NCBI GenBank assembly: GCA_964016885.1
Contig: OZ024740.1
Span: 6,523,450-6,587,449, forward strand
Direction: 5' to 3'
DNA from: Eledone cirrhosa
Lineage: Eukaryota > Mollusca > Cephalopoda > Octopoda > Eledonidae
Length of the DNA: 64,000 nt
In this document: piece after piece, positions 34,220 to 47,900 of the stretch
How positions within the stretch are numbered: position 1 is the first letter of the stretch
How the letters are laid out: the number at the start of each line of letters is the position of its first letter
Notes under the pieces: generated by a model
Told to the model about the DNA's origin: nothing
Database searches by the model: none
The model's input: only the letters and a program-made list of their open reading frames with translations
Position numbers and translations under genes: made by a program

Positions 34220-35690
34220 GATTGGCTGTATTGGTAGAGGGTCTGACAACATGTTAGGTGGTGGATTGGCAGTATTGGTAGAGGGTCTGACACAATGCTA
34301 GGGTGGCGGAATGGCAGTATTGGTAGAGGGTCTGACACCATGTTAGGGTGGTGGATTGGCAGTATTGGTAGAGGGTCTGACACCATGTTAGGGTGGTGGA
34401 TTGGAAGTATTGGTAGAGGGTCTGACACCGTGTTAGAGTGGTGGATTGGTAGTATTGGTAGAGGGTCTGACAACATGTTAGGTGGTGGATTGGTAGTATT
34501 GGTAGAGGGTCTGACACCATGTTAGGTGGTGGATTGGCAGTATTGGTAGAGGGTCTGACACCATGTTAGGGTGGTGGATTGGCAGTATTGGTAGAGGGTC
34601 TGACACCATTTTATGGTGGCGGATTGGCAGTATTGGTAGAGGGTCTGACACCATGTTAGGGTGGTGGATTGGCAGTATTGGTAGCGGGTCTGACACCATG
34701 TTAGGGTGGTGGATTGGTAGTATAGGTAGAGGGTCTGACACCATGGTAGGGTTGTGGATTGGCAGTATAGGTAGAGGGTCTGACACCATGCTAGGGTGGC
34801 AGATTGGCAGTATTGGTAGAGGGTCTGACACCATGCTAGGGTGGTGGATTGGCAGTATTGGTAGAGGGTCTGACACCATGTTAGGTGGGGATTGGCAGTA
34901 TTGGTAGAGGGGCTGACACCATGTTAGGTGGTGGATTGGCAGTATTGGTAGAGGGTTTGACACAATGCTAGGGTGGTGGATTGGCAGTATAGTTAGAGGG
35001 TCTGACACCATGTTAGGGTGCTGGATTGGTAGTATTAGTAGAGGGTCTGACACCATGGTAGGGGTGGATTGGTAGTATAGGTAGAGGGTCTGACACCATG
35101 TAAGGGTGGCGGATTGGCAGTATTGGTAGAGGGTCTGACACCATGTTAGGGTGGTGGATTTGCAGTATAGGTAGAGGGTCTGATACCATGTTAGGTGGTG
35201 GATCGGCAGTATTGGTAGAGGGTCTGACAGCATGTTATGTGGTGGATTGGCAGTATTGGTAGAGGGTCTGACACCATGTTAGGGTGGTGGATTGGCAGTA
35301 TTGGTAGAGGGTCTGACACCATGTTAGGTGGTGGATTGTCAGTATTGGTAGAGGGTCTGACACCATATTAGGGGGTGGATTGGTAGTATTGGTAGAGGGT
35401 CTGACACCATATTAGGGGGTGGATTGGTAGTATTGGTAGAGGGTCTGACACCATGTTAGGTGGTGGATTGGCAGTATTGGTAGAGGGTCTGACACCATGT
35501 TAGGGTGGTGGATTGGCAGTATTGGTAGAGGGTCTGACACCATGTTACGGTGGCGGATTGGCAGTATTGGTAGCAGGTCTGACACCATGTTAGAGTGGTG
35601 GATTAGTAGTATAGGTAGAGGGTCTGACACCATGGTAGGGTGGTGGATTGGCAGTATAGGTAGAGGGTCTGACACCATGTTAGGGTAGCG
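34220..35690 (+). repeat. 1,471-bp higher-order unit, copy 1
   Basis: First of two adjacent copies with offset 1,471 bp (33 monomers). It contains distinctive variants: 'cggaatggcag' (34307), 'cattttatggtggcgg' (34608) and 'taggtggggattgg' (34884), all found again 1,471 bp further on. Confidence 0.92.
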
Positions 35691-37161
35691 GATTGGCTGT
35701 ATTGGTAGAGGGTCTGACAACATGTTAGGTGGTGGATTGGCAGTATTGGTAGAGGGTCTGACACAATGCTAGGGTGGCGGAATGGCAGTATTGGTAGAGG
35801 GTCTGACACCATGTTAGGGTGGTGGATTGGCAGTATTGGTAGAGGGTCTGACACCATGTTAGGGTGGTGGATTGGAAGTATTGGTAGAGGGTCTGACACC
35901 GTGTTAGAGTGGTGGATTGGTAGTATTGGTAGAGGGTCTGACAACATGTTAGGTGGTGGATTGGTAGTATTGGTAGAGGGTCTGACACCATGTTAGGTGG
36001 TGGATTGGCAGTATTGGTAGAGGGTCTGACACCATGTTAGGGTGGTGGATTGGCAGTATTGGTAGAGGGTCTGACACCATTTTATGGTGGCGGATTGGCA
36101 GTATTGGTAGAGGGTCTGACACCATGTTAGGGTGGTGGATTGGCAGTATTGGTAGCGGGTCTGACACCATGTTAGGGTGGTGGATTGGTAGTATAGGTAG
36201 AGGGTCTGACACCATGGTAGGGTTGTGGATTGGCAGTATAGGTAGAGGGTCTGACACCATGCTAGGGTGGCAGATTGGCAGTATTGGTAGAGGGTCTGAC
36301 ACCATGCTAGGGTGGTGGATTGGCAGTATTGGTAGAGGGTCTGACACCATGTTAGGTGGGGATTGGCAGTATTGGTAGAGGGGCTGACACCATGTTAGGT
36401 GGTGGATTGGCAGTATTGGTAGAGGGTTTGACACAATGCTAGGGTGGTGGATTGGCAGTATAGTTAGAGGGTCTGACACCATGTTAGGGTGCTGGATTGG
36501 TAGTATTAGTAGAGGGTCTGACACCATGGTAGGGGTGGATTGGTAGTATAGGTAGAGGGTCTGACACCATGTAAGGGTGGCGGATTGGCAGTATTGGTAG
36601 AGGGTCTGACACCATGTTAGGGTGGTGGATTTGCAGTATAGGTAGAGGGTCTGATACCATGTTAGGTGGTGGATCGGCAGTATTGGTAGAGGGTCTGACA
36701 GCATGTTATGTGGTGGATTGGCAGTATTGGTAGAGGGTCTGACACCATGTTAGGGTGGTGGATTGGCAGTATTGGTAGAGGGTCTGACACCATGTTAGGT
36801 GGTGGATTGTCAGTATTGGTAGAGGGTCTGACACCATATTAGGGGGTGGATTGGTAGTATTGGTAGAGGGTCTGACACCATATTAGGGGGTGGATTGGTA
36901 GTATTGGTAGAGGGTCTGACACCATGTTAGGTGGTGGATTGGCAGTATTGGTAGAGGGTCTGACACCATGTTAGGGTGGTGGATTGGCAGTATTGGTAGA
37001 GGGTCTGACACCATGTTACGGTGGCGGATTGGCAGTATTGGTAGCAGGTCTGACACCATGTTAGAGTGGTGGATTAGTAGTATAGGTAGAGGGTCTGACA
37101 CCATGGTAGGGTGGTGGATTGGCAGTATAGGTAGAGGGTCTGACACCATGTTAGGGTAGCG
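35691..37161 (+). repeat. 1,471-bp higher-order unit, copy 2
   Basis: Repeats 34220-35690 with no difference in the long stretches I compared. The junction falls inside a monomer between 'gattggctgtattgg' (copy starts at 34220 and 35691) and the ordinary 'gattggcagtattgg' at 37162. Confidence 0.92.
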
Positions 37162-37410
37162 GATTGGCAGTATTGGTAGAGGGTCTGACACCATGCTAGG
37201 GTGGTGGATTGGCAGTATTGGTAGAGGGTCTGACACCATGTTAGAGTGGTGGATTGGCAGTATTGGTAGAGGGTCTGCCACAATGCTAGGGTGGTGGATT
37301 GGCAGTATTGGTAGAGGGTCTGACACCATATTAGGGTGGTGGATTGGCAGTATTGGTAGAGGGTCTGACATCATGCTAGGTGGTGGATTGTTAGTATTGG
37401 TAGTGGGTCT

Positions 37411-40400
37411 GACACCATGTTAGGTGGTGGATTGGCAGTATAGGTAGAGGTTCTGACACAATGCTAGGGTGGCGGATAGGCAGTATTGGTAGAGGGTCTG
37501 ACACCATGTTAGGGTGGTGGATTGGCAGTATTGGTAGAGGGTCTGACACCATGTTAGGGTGGCGGATTGGCAGTATTGGTAGGGGGTCTGACACCATGTT
37601 AGGGTGGTGGATTGGCAGTATTGGTAGAGGGTCTGATACCATGTTAGGGTGGTGGATTGGTAGTATAGGTAGAGGGTCTGACACCATTGTAGGGTGGTGG
37701 ATTGGCAATATTGGTAGAGATCTGACACCATGTTAGGTGGTGGATTGGTAGTATTGGTAGAGGGTCTGACACCATGGTAGGTGGTGGATTGGTAGTATTG
37801 GTAGAGGGTCTGACACCATGTTAGGTGGTGGATTGGTAGTATTGGTAGAGGGTCTGACACCTTGTTAGGGTGGAGGATTGGCAGTATTAGTAGAGGGTCT
37901 GACACCATGGTAGGGTGGTGGATTGGCAGTATTGTTAGAGGTTCTGGCACCATGTTAGGTGGTGGATTGGCAGTATTGGTAGAGGGTCAGACGCCATGGG
38001 TGGTGGATTGGCAGTATTGGTAGAGGGTCTAACACCATGTTAGGGTGGTGGATGGTAGTATAGGTAGAGGGTCTGACACCGTGTTAGGTGGTGGATTGGC
38101 AGTATTGGTAGAGGGCCTGACACAATGCTAGGGTGGTGGATTGGCAGTATTGGTAAAGGGTCTGACACCATGTTAGGTGGTGGATTAGCAGTATTGGTAG
38201 ATGGTCAGACGCCATGGGTGGTGGATTGGCAGCATTGGTAGAGGGTCTGACACCATGTTAGGGTGGTGGATTGGTAGTATTGGTAGAGGGTCTGACACCA
38301 TGGTAGGGGGTGGATTGGTAGTATAGGTAGAGGGTCTGACACAATGCTAGGGTGGCGGATTGGCAGTATTGGTAGAGGGTCTGACACCATGTTAGGGTGG
38401 TGGATTGGCAGTATTGGTAGAGGGTCTGACACCATTTTAGGGTGGCGGATTTGCAGTATTGGTAAAGGGTCTGACACCATGTTAGGATGGTGGATTGGCA
38501 GTATTAGTAGAGGGTCTGATACCATGTTAGGGTGGTGGATTGGCAGTATTGGTAGAGGGTCTGACACCATGTTAGGGTGGCGGATTGGCAGTATTGGTAG
38601 AGGGTCTGACACCATGTTACGGTGGTGGATTGGCAGTATTGGTAGAGGGTCTGATATCATGTTAGGGTGGTTGATTGGTAGTATAGGTAGAGGGTCTGAC
38701 ACCATGGTAGGGTGGCAGATTGGCAGTATTGGTAGAGGGTCTGACACAATGTTAGGGTGGTGGATTGGAAGTATTGGTAGAGGGTCTGACATCATGTTAG
38801 GGTGGTGGATTGGTAGTATAGGTAGAGGTTTTGACACCATTGTAGGGTGGTGGATTGGCAATATTGGTAGAGCGTCTCACACCATGTTAGGGTGGCGGAT
38901 TGGCAGTATTGGTAGAGGGTCTGACACCATGTTAGGGTGGAGGATTGGCAATATTGGTAGAGGTTCTGACACCATGGTAGGTGGTGGATTGGCAGTATTG
39001 GTAGAGGGTCTGACACCATGTTAGGGTGGTGGAGTGGTAGTATAGGTAGAGGGTCTGACACCATCTTAGGTGGTGGATTGGTAGTATTGGTAGATCGTCT
39101 GACACCATGTTAGGGTGGTGGATTGGTAGTATATGTAGAGGGCCTGACACCATCTTAGGTGGTGGATTGGTAGTATTGGTAGAGGGTCTGACACCATCTT
39201 AGGTGGTGGATTGGCAGTATTGGTAGAGTGTCTGACACAATGCTAGGGTGGTGGATTGGCAGTATTGTTAGAGGGGCTAACACCATGTTAGGTGGTGGAT
39301 TGGCAGTATTTGTAGAGGGTCTGACACAATGCTAGGGTTGTGGATTGGCAGTATTGGTAGAGGGGCTGACACCATTTTAGGTGGTGGATTGGCAGTATTG
39401 GTAGAGGGTCAGACGCCATGGGTGGTGGATTGGCATTATTGGTAGAGGGTCTGACACCATGTTAGGGTGGTGGATTGGCAGTATATGTAGAGGGTCTGAC
39501 ACAATGCTAGGGTGGCGGATTGGCATTATTGGTAGAGGGTCTGACATCATGTTAGGTGGTGGATTGGCAGTATTGGTAGAGGGTCTGACACAATGCTAGG
39601 GTGGTGGATTGGCAGTATTGGTAAAGGGGCTGACAACATGTTAGGTGGTGGATTGGCAGTATTGGTAGAGGGTCTGACACAATGCTAGGGTGGTGGATTG
39701 GCAGTATTGTAGAGGGTCTGACACAATGCTAGGTTGGTGGATTGGCAGTATTGGTAGAGGGTCTGACACCATGTTAGGGTGGTGGATTGGTAGTATTGGT
39801 AGAGGGTCTGACACCATGGTAGGGGTGGATTGGTAGTATAAGTAGAGGGTCTGACACCATGTTAGGTGGTGGATTGGCAGTATTGGTAGAGGGTCTGACA
39901 CCATGTTAGGTGGTGGATTGGTAGTATTGGTAGAGTGTCTGACACAATGCTAGGGTGGCGGATTGGCAGTATTGGTAGAGGGTCTGACACCATGTTAGGG
40001 TGGCGGATTGGCAGTATTGGTAGAGGGTCTGACACCATGTTAGGGTGGTGGATTGGCAGTATTGGTAGAGGGTCTGACACCGTGTTAGGGTGGTGGATTG
40101 GTAGTATTGGTAGAGGGTCTGACACCATGTTAGGTGTTGGATTGGTAGTATTGGTAGAGGGTCTGACACCATGTTAGGTAGTGGATTGGCAGTATTGGTA
40201 GAGGGTCTGACACCATTTTACGGTGGCGGATTGGCAGTATTTGTAGAGGGTCTGACACCATGTTAGGGTGGTGGATTGGCAGTATTGGCAGCGGGTCTGA
40301 CACCATGTTAGGGTGGTGGATTGGTAGTATAGGTAGAGGGTCTGACACCATGGTAGGGTTGTGGATTGGCAGTATAGGTAGAGGGTCTGACACCATGTTA

Positions 40401-41236
40401 GGGTGGCGGATTGGCAGTATTGGTAGAGGGTCTGACACCATGCTAGGGTGGTGGATTGGCAGTATTGGTAGAGGGTCTGACACCATGTTAGGTGGGGGAT
40501 TGGCAGTATTGGTAGAGGGTCTGACACCATGGTAGAGTGGTAGATTGGCAGTATTGTTAGAGGGTCTGACACAATGCTAGGGTGGTGGATTGGCAGTATT
40601 GGTAGAGGGGCTGACACCATGTTAGGTGGTGGATTGGCAGTATTGGTAGAGGGTTTGACACAATGCTAGGGTGGTGGATTGGCAGTATAGTTAGAGGGTC
40701 TGACACCATGTTAGGGTGGTGGATTGGCAGTATTGGTAGAGGGTCTGACACCATGGTAGGGGTGGATTGGTAGTATAGGTAGAGGGTCTGACACAATGCT
40801 AGGGTGGCGGATTGGCAGTATTGGTAGAGGGTCTGACACCATGTTAGGGTGGTGGATTGGCAGTATTGTTAGAGGGTCTGACACCATGTTAGGGTGGCGG
40901 ATTGGCAGTATTGGTAGAGGGTCTGACACCATGTTAGGGTGGTGGATTGGTAGTATAGGTAGAGGGTCTGACACCATCTTAGGTGGTGGATTGGTAGTAT
41001 TGGTAGAGGGTCTGACACCATGTTAGGGTGGCGGATTGGCAGTATTGGTAGAGGGTCTGACACCAAGCTAGGGTGGTGGATTGGCAGTATTGGTAGAGGG
41101 TCTGACACCAAGTTAGGTGGTGGATTGGCAGTATTGGTAGAGGGTCTGACACAACGCTAGGGTGGCGGATTAGCAGTATTGGTAGAGGGTCTGACACCAT
41201 ATTAGGTGGTGGATTGGTAGTATTGGTAGAGGGTCT
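37411..41236 (+). repeat. Higher-order unit I, 3,826 bp
   Basis: First member of a family of long units. It starts with a monomer ending 'ataggtagaggttctgac' and 'ggcggataggcag' (37470). It holds two monomers (90 bp, about 38355-38445) that are missing from the following unit. It carries two 41-bp short monomers with 'cagacgccatggg' (37988, 38208). The 249 bp before it (37162-37410) belong to the same family as 44973-45390. Confidence 0.85.
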
Positions 41237-44200
41237 GACACCATGTTAGGTGGTGGATTGGCAGTATAGGTAGAGGTTCTGACACAATGCTAGGGTGGCG
41301 GATAGGCAGTATTGGTAGAGGGTCTGACACCATGTTAGGGTGGTGGATTGGCAGTATTGGTAGAGGGTCTGACACCATGTTAGGGTGGCGGATTGGCAGT
41401 ATTGGTAGGGGGTCTGACACCATGTTAGGGTGGTGGATTGGCAGTATTGGTAGAGGGTCTGATACCATGTTAGGGTGGTGGATTGGTAGTATAGGTAGAG
41501 GGTCTGACACCATTGTAGGGTGGTGGATTGGCAATATTGGTAGAGATCTGACACCATGTTAGGTGGTGGATTGGTAGTATTGGTAGAGGGTCTGACACCA
41601 TGGTAGGTGGTGGATTGGTAGTATTGGTAGAGGGTCTGACACCATGTTCGGTGGTGGATTGGTAGTATTGGTAGAGGGTCTGACACCTTGTTAGGGTGGA
41701 GGATTGGCAGTATTGGTAGAGGGTCTGACACCATGGTAGGGTGGTGGATTGGCAGTATTGTTAGAGGTTCTGGCACCATGTTAGGTGGTGGATTGGCAGT
41801 ATTGGTAGAGGGTCAGACGCCATGGGTGGTGGATTGGCAGTATTGGTAGAGGGTCTAACACCATGTTAGGGTGGTGGATGGTAGTATAGGTAGAGGGTCT
41901 GACACCGTGTTAGGTGGTGGATTGGCAGTATTGGTAGAGGGCCTGACACAATGCTAGGGTGGTGGATTGGCAGTATTGGTAAAGGGTCTGACACCATGTT
42001 AGGTGGTGGATTAGCAGTATTGGTAGATGGTCAGACGCCATGGGTGGTGGATTGGCAGCATTGGTAGAGGGTCTGACACCATGTTAGGGTGGTGGATTGG
42101 TAGTATTGGTAGAGGGTCTGACACCATGGTAGGGGGTGGATTGGTAGTATAGGTAGAGGGTCTGACACAATGCTAGGGTGGCGGATTTGCAGTATTGGTA
42201 AAGGGTCTGACACCATGTTAGGATGGTGGATTGGCAGTATTAGTAGAGGGTCTGATACCATGTTAGGGTGGTGGATTGGCAGTATTGGTAGAGGGTCTGA
42301 CACCATGTTAGGGTGGCGGATTGGCAGTATTGGTAGAGGGTCTGACACCATGTTACGGTGGTGGATTGGCAGTATTGGTAGAGGGTCTGATATCATGTTA
42401 GGGTGGTTGATTGGTAGTATAGGTAGAGGGTCTGACACCATGGTAGGGTGGCAGATTGGCAGTATTGGTAGAGGGTCTGACACAATGTTAGGGTGGTGGA
42501 TTGGCAGTATTGGTAGAGGGTCTGACATCATGTTAGGGTGGTGGATTGGTAGTATAGGTAGAGGTTTTGACACCATTGTAGGGTGGTGGATTGGCAATAT
42601 TGGTAGAGCGTCTCACACCATGTTAGGGTGGCGGATTGGCAGTATTGGTAGAGGGTCTGACACCATGTTAGGGTGGAGGATTGGCAATATTGGTAGAGGT
42701 TCTGACACCATGGTAGGTGGTGGATTGGCAGTATTGGTAGAGGGTCTGACACCATGTTAGGGTGGTGGAGTGGTAGTATAGGTAGAGGGTCTGACACCAT
42801 CTTAGGTGGTGGATTGGTAGTATTGGTAGATCGTCTGACACCATGTTAGGGTGGTGGATTGGTAGTATATGTAGAGGGCCTGACACCATCTTAGGTGGTG
42901 GATTGGTAGTATTGGTAGAGGGTCTGACACCATCTTAGGTGGTGGATTGGCAGTATTGGTAGAGTGTCTGACACAATGCTAGGGTGGTGGATTGGCAGTA
43001 TTGTTAGAGGGGCTAACACCATGTTAGGTGGTGGATTGGCAGTATTTGTAGAGGGTCTGACACAATGCTAGGGTTGTGGATTGGCAGTATTGGTAGAGGG
43101 GCTGACACCATTTTAGGTGGTGGATTGGCAGTATTGGTAGATGGTCAGACGCCATGGGTGGTGGATTGGCATTATTGGTAGAGGGTCTGACACCATGTTA
43201 GGGTGGTAGATTGGCAGTATAGGTAGAGGGTCTGACACAATGCTAGGGTGGCGGATTGGCATTATTGGTAGAGGGTCTGACACCATGTTAGGTGGTGGAT
43301 TGGCAGTATTGGTAGAGGGTCTGACACAATGCTAGGGTGGTGGATTGGCAGTATTGGTAAAGGGGCTGACAACATGTTAGGTGGTGGATTGGCAGTATTG
43401 GTAGAGGGTCTGACACAATGCTAGGGTGGTGGATTGGCAGTATTGTAGAGGGTCTGACACAATGCTAGGTTGGTGGATTGGCAGTATTGGTAGAGGGTCT
43501 GACACCATGTTAGGGTGGTGGATTGGTAGTATTGGTAGTGGGTCTGACACCATGGTAGGGGTGGATTGGTAGTATAAGTAGAGGGTCTGACACCATGTTA
43601 GGTGGTGGATTGGCAGTATTGGTAGAGGGTCTGACACCATGTTAGGTGGTGGATTGGTAGTATTGGTAGAGTGTCTGACACAATGCTAGGGTGGCGGATT
43701 GGCAGTATTGGTAGAGGGTCTGACACCATGTTAGGGTGGCGGATTGGCAGTATTGGTAGAGGGTCTGACACCATGTTAGGGTGGTGGATTGGCAGTATTG
43801 GTAGAGGGTCTGACACCGTGTTAGGGTGGTGGATTGGTAGTATTGGTAGAGGGTCTGACACCATGTTAGGTGTTGGATTGGTAGTATTGGTAGAGGGTCT
43901 GACACCATGTTAGGTAGTGGATTGGCAGTATTGGTAGAGGGTCTGACACCATTTTACGGTGGCGGATTGGCAGTATTTGTAGAGGGTCTGACACCATGTT
44001 AGGGTGGTGGATTGGCAGTATTGGTAGCGGGTCTGACACCATGTTAGGGTGGTGGATTGGTAGTATAGGTAGAGGGTCTGACACCATGGTAGGGTTGTGG
44101 ATTGGCAGTATAGGTAGAGGGTCTGACACCATGTTAGGGTGGCGGATTGGCAGTATTGGTAGAGGGTCTGACACCATGCTAGGGTGGTGGATTGGCAGTA

Positions 44201-44972
44201 TTGGTAGAGGGTCTGACACCATGTTAGGTGGGGGATTGGCAGTATTGGTAGAGGGTCTGACACCATGGTAGAGTGGTAGATTGGCAGTATTGTTAGAGGG
44301 TCTGACACAATGCTAGGGTGGTGGATTGGCAGTATTGGTAGAGGGGCTGACACCATGTTAGGTGGTGGATTGGCAGTATTGGTAGAGGGTTTGACACAAT
44401 GCTAGGGTGGTGGATTGGCAGTATAGTTAGAGGGTCTGACACCATGTTAGGGTGGTGGATTGGCAGTATTGGTAGAGGGTCTGACACCATGGTAGGGGTG
44501 GATTGGTAGTATAGGTAGAGGGTCTGACACAATGCTAGGGTGGCGGATTGGCAGTATTGGTAGAGGGTCTGACACCATGTTAGGGTGGTGGATTGGCAGT
44601 ATTGTTAGAGGGTCTGACACCATGTTAGGGTGGCGGATTGGCAGTATTGGTAGAGGGTCTGACACCATGTTAGGGTGGTGGATTGGTAGTATAGGTAGAG
44701 GGTCTGACACCATCTTAGGTGGTGGATTGGTAGTATTGGTAGAGGGTCTGACACCATGTTAGGGTGGCGGATTGGCAGTATTGGTAGAGGGTCTGACACC
44801 AAGCTAGGGTGGTGGATTGGCAGTATTGGTAGAGGGTCTGACACCAAGTTAGGTGGTGGATTGGCAGTATTGGTAGAGGGTCTGACACAACGCTAGGGTG
44901 GCGGATTAGCAGTATTGGTAGAGGGTCTGACACCATATTAGGTGGTGGATTGGTAGTATTGGTAGAGGGTCT
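41237..44972 (+). repeat. Higher-order unit II, 3,736 bp
   Basis: Repeats unit I with offset 3,826, falling to 3,736 after loss of exactly two 45-bp monomers near 42175. Few other differences are visible: for example 'ttcggtggtgg' at 41648 replaces 'ttaggtggtgg', and 'gtgggtctg' occurs near 43538. Confidence 0.88.
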
Positions 44973-47900
44973 GACACCATGTTAGGTGGTGGATTGGCAG
45001 TATTGGTAGCGGGTCTGACACCATGTTAGAGTGGTGGATTAGTAGTATAGGTAGAGGGTCTGACACCATGGTAGGGTGGTGGATTGGCAGTATAGGTAGA
45101 GGGTCTGACACCATGTTAGGGTGGCGGATTGGCAGTATTGGTAGAGGGTCTGACACCATGCTAGGGTGGTGGATTGGCAGTATTGGTAGAGGGTCTGACA
45201 CCATGTTAGGGTGGTGGATTGGCAGTATTGGTAGAGGGTCTGCCACCATGCTAGGGTGGTGGATTGGCAGTATTGGTAGAGGGTCTGACACCATGTTAGG
45301 GTGGTGGATTGGCAGTATTGGTAGAGGGTCTGACATCATGCTAGGTGGTGGATTGTTAGTATTGGTAGAGGGTCTGACACCATGTTAGGTGGTGGATTGG
45401 CAGTATAGGTAGAGGTTCTGACACAATGCTAGGGTGGCGGATTGGCAGTATTGGTAGAGGGTCTGACACCATGTTAGGGTCGTGGATTGGCAGTATTGGT
45501 AGAGGGTCTGACACCATGTTAGGGTGGCGGATTGGCAGTATTGGTAGAGGGTCTGACACCATGTTAGGGTGGTGGATTGGCAGTATTGGTAGAGGGTCTG
45601 ATACCATGTTAGGGTGGTGGATTGGTAGTATAGGTAGAGGGTCTGACACCATTGTAGGGTGGTGGATTGGCAATATTGGTAGAGATCTGACACCATGTTT
45701 GGGTGGTGGATTGGCAGTATTGGTAGAGGGTCTGACACCATGTTAGGCTGGAGGATTGGCAGTATTGGTAGAGGGTCTGACACCATGGTAGGGTGGTGGA
45801 TTGGCAGTATTGTTAGAGGTTCTGGCACCATGTTAGGTGGTGGATTGGCAGTATTGGTAGAGGGTCTGACACCATGTTAGGGTGGTGGATTGGCAGTATT
45901 GTTAGAGGGTCTAACACCATGTTAGGGTGGTGGATGGTAGTATAGGTAGAGGGTCTGACACCATGTTAGGTGGTGGATTGGCAGTATTGGTAGAGGGCCT
46001 GACACAATGCTAGGGTGGTGGATTGGCAGTATTGTTAGAGGGGCTAACACCATGTTAGGTGGTGGATTGGCAGTATTGGTAGAGGGTCTGACACCATGTT
46101 AGGTGGTGGATTAGCAGTATTGGTAGATGGTCAGACGCCATGGGTGGTGGATTGGTAGTATTGGTAGAGGATCTGACACCATGGTAGGGGGTGGATTGGT
46201 AGTATAGGTAGAGGGTCTGACACCATGGTAGGGTGGCAGATTGGCAGTATTGGTAGAGGGTCTGACACAATGTTAGGGTGGTGGATTGGCAGTATTGGTA
46301 GAGGGTCTGACATCATGTTAGGGTGGTGGATTGGTAGTATAGGTAGAGGTTTTGACACCATTGTAGGGTGGTGGATTGGCAATATTGGTAGAGGGTCTAA
46401 CACCATGTTAGGGTGGCGGATTGGCAGTATTGGTAGAGGGTCTGACACCATGTTAGGGTGGAGGATTGGCAATATTGGTAGAGCTTCTGACACCATGGTA
46501 GGTGGTGGATTGGCAGTGTTTATAGAGGGTCTGACACCATGGTAGGCTGGTGGACTGGTAGTATTGGTAGAGGGTCTGACACCATGTTAGGGTGGTGGAG
46601 TGGTAGTATAGGTAGAGGGTCTGACACCATCTTAGGTGGTGGATTTGTAGTATTGGTAGAGGGTCTGACACCATCTTAGGTGGTGGATTGGCAGTATTGG
46701 TAGAGGGTCTGACACAATGCTAGGGTGGTGGATTGGCAGTATTGTTAGAGGGGCTAACACCATGTTAGGTGGTGGATTGGCAGTATTTGTAGAGGGTCTG
46801 ACACAATGCTAGGGTTGTGGATTGGCAGTATTGGTAGAGGGGCTGACACCATTTTAGGTGGTGGATTGGCAGTATTGGTAGAGGGTCTAACACCATGTTA
46901 GGGTGGTGGATGGTAGTATAGGTAGAGGGTCTGACACCATGTTAGGGTGGTGGATTGGCAGTATTGGTAGAGGGTCTAACACCATGTTAGGGTGGTGGAT
47001 GGTAGTATAGGTAGAGGGTCTGACACCATGTTAGGTGGTGGATTGGCAGTATTGGTAGAGGGCCTGACACAATGCTAGGGTGGTGGATTGGCAGTATTGG
47101 TAGAGGGTCTGACACCATGTTAGGTGGTGGATTAGCAGTACTGGTAGATGGTCAGACGCCATGGGTGGTGGATTGGCAGCATTGGTAGAGGGTCTGACAC
47201 CATGTTAGGGTGGTGGTTTGGTAGTATTGGTAGAGGGTCTGACACCATGGTAGGGGGTGGATTGGTAGTATAGGTAGAGGGTCTGACACTATGCTAGGGT
47301 GGCGGATTGGCAGTATTGGTAGAGGGTCTGACACCATGTTAGGGTGGTGGATTGGCAGTATTGGTAGAGGGTCTGATATCATGTTAGGGTGGTTGATTGG
47401 TAGTATAGGTAGAGGGTCTGACACCATGGTAGGGTGGCAGATTGGCAGTATTGGTAGAGGGTCTGACACAATGTTAGGGTGGTGGATTGGCAGTATTGGT
47501 AGAGGGTCTGACATCATGTTAGGGTGGTGGATTGGTAGTATAGGTAGAGGTTTTGACACCATTGTAGGGTGGTGGATTGGCAATATTGGTAGAGGGTCTC
47601 ACACCATGTTAGGGTGGCGGATTGGCAGTATTGGTAGAGGGTCTGACACCATGTTAGGGTGGAGGATTGGCAATATTGGTAGAGGTTCTGACACCATGGT
47701 AGGTGGTGGATTGGAAGTGTTTATAGAGGGTCTGACACCATGGTAGGCTGGTGGATTGGTAGTATTGGTAGAGGGTCTGACACCATGTTAGGGTGGTGGA
47801 GTGGTAGTATAGGTAGAGGGTCTGACACCATCTTAGGTGATGGATTGGTAATATTGGTAGATCGTCTGACACCATGTTAGAGTGGTGGATTGGTAGTATA

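Noticed and set aside
38344..39024. Plus-strand Gly/Trp-rich repeat protein (226 residues, MLGWWIGSIGRGSDT-like)
   Set aside because: Same cause: fifteen consecutive 45-bp monomers stay open. Similarity to fibrous or silk-like repeat proteins is only compositional.
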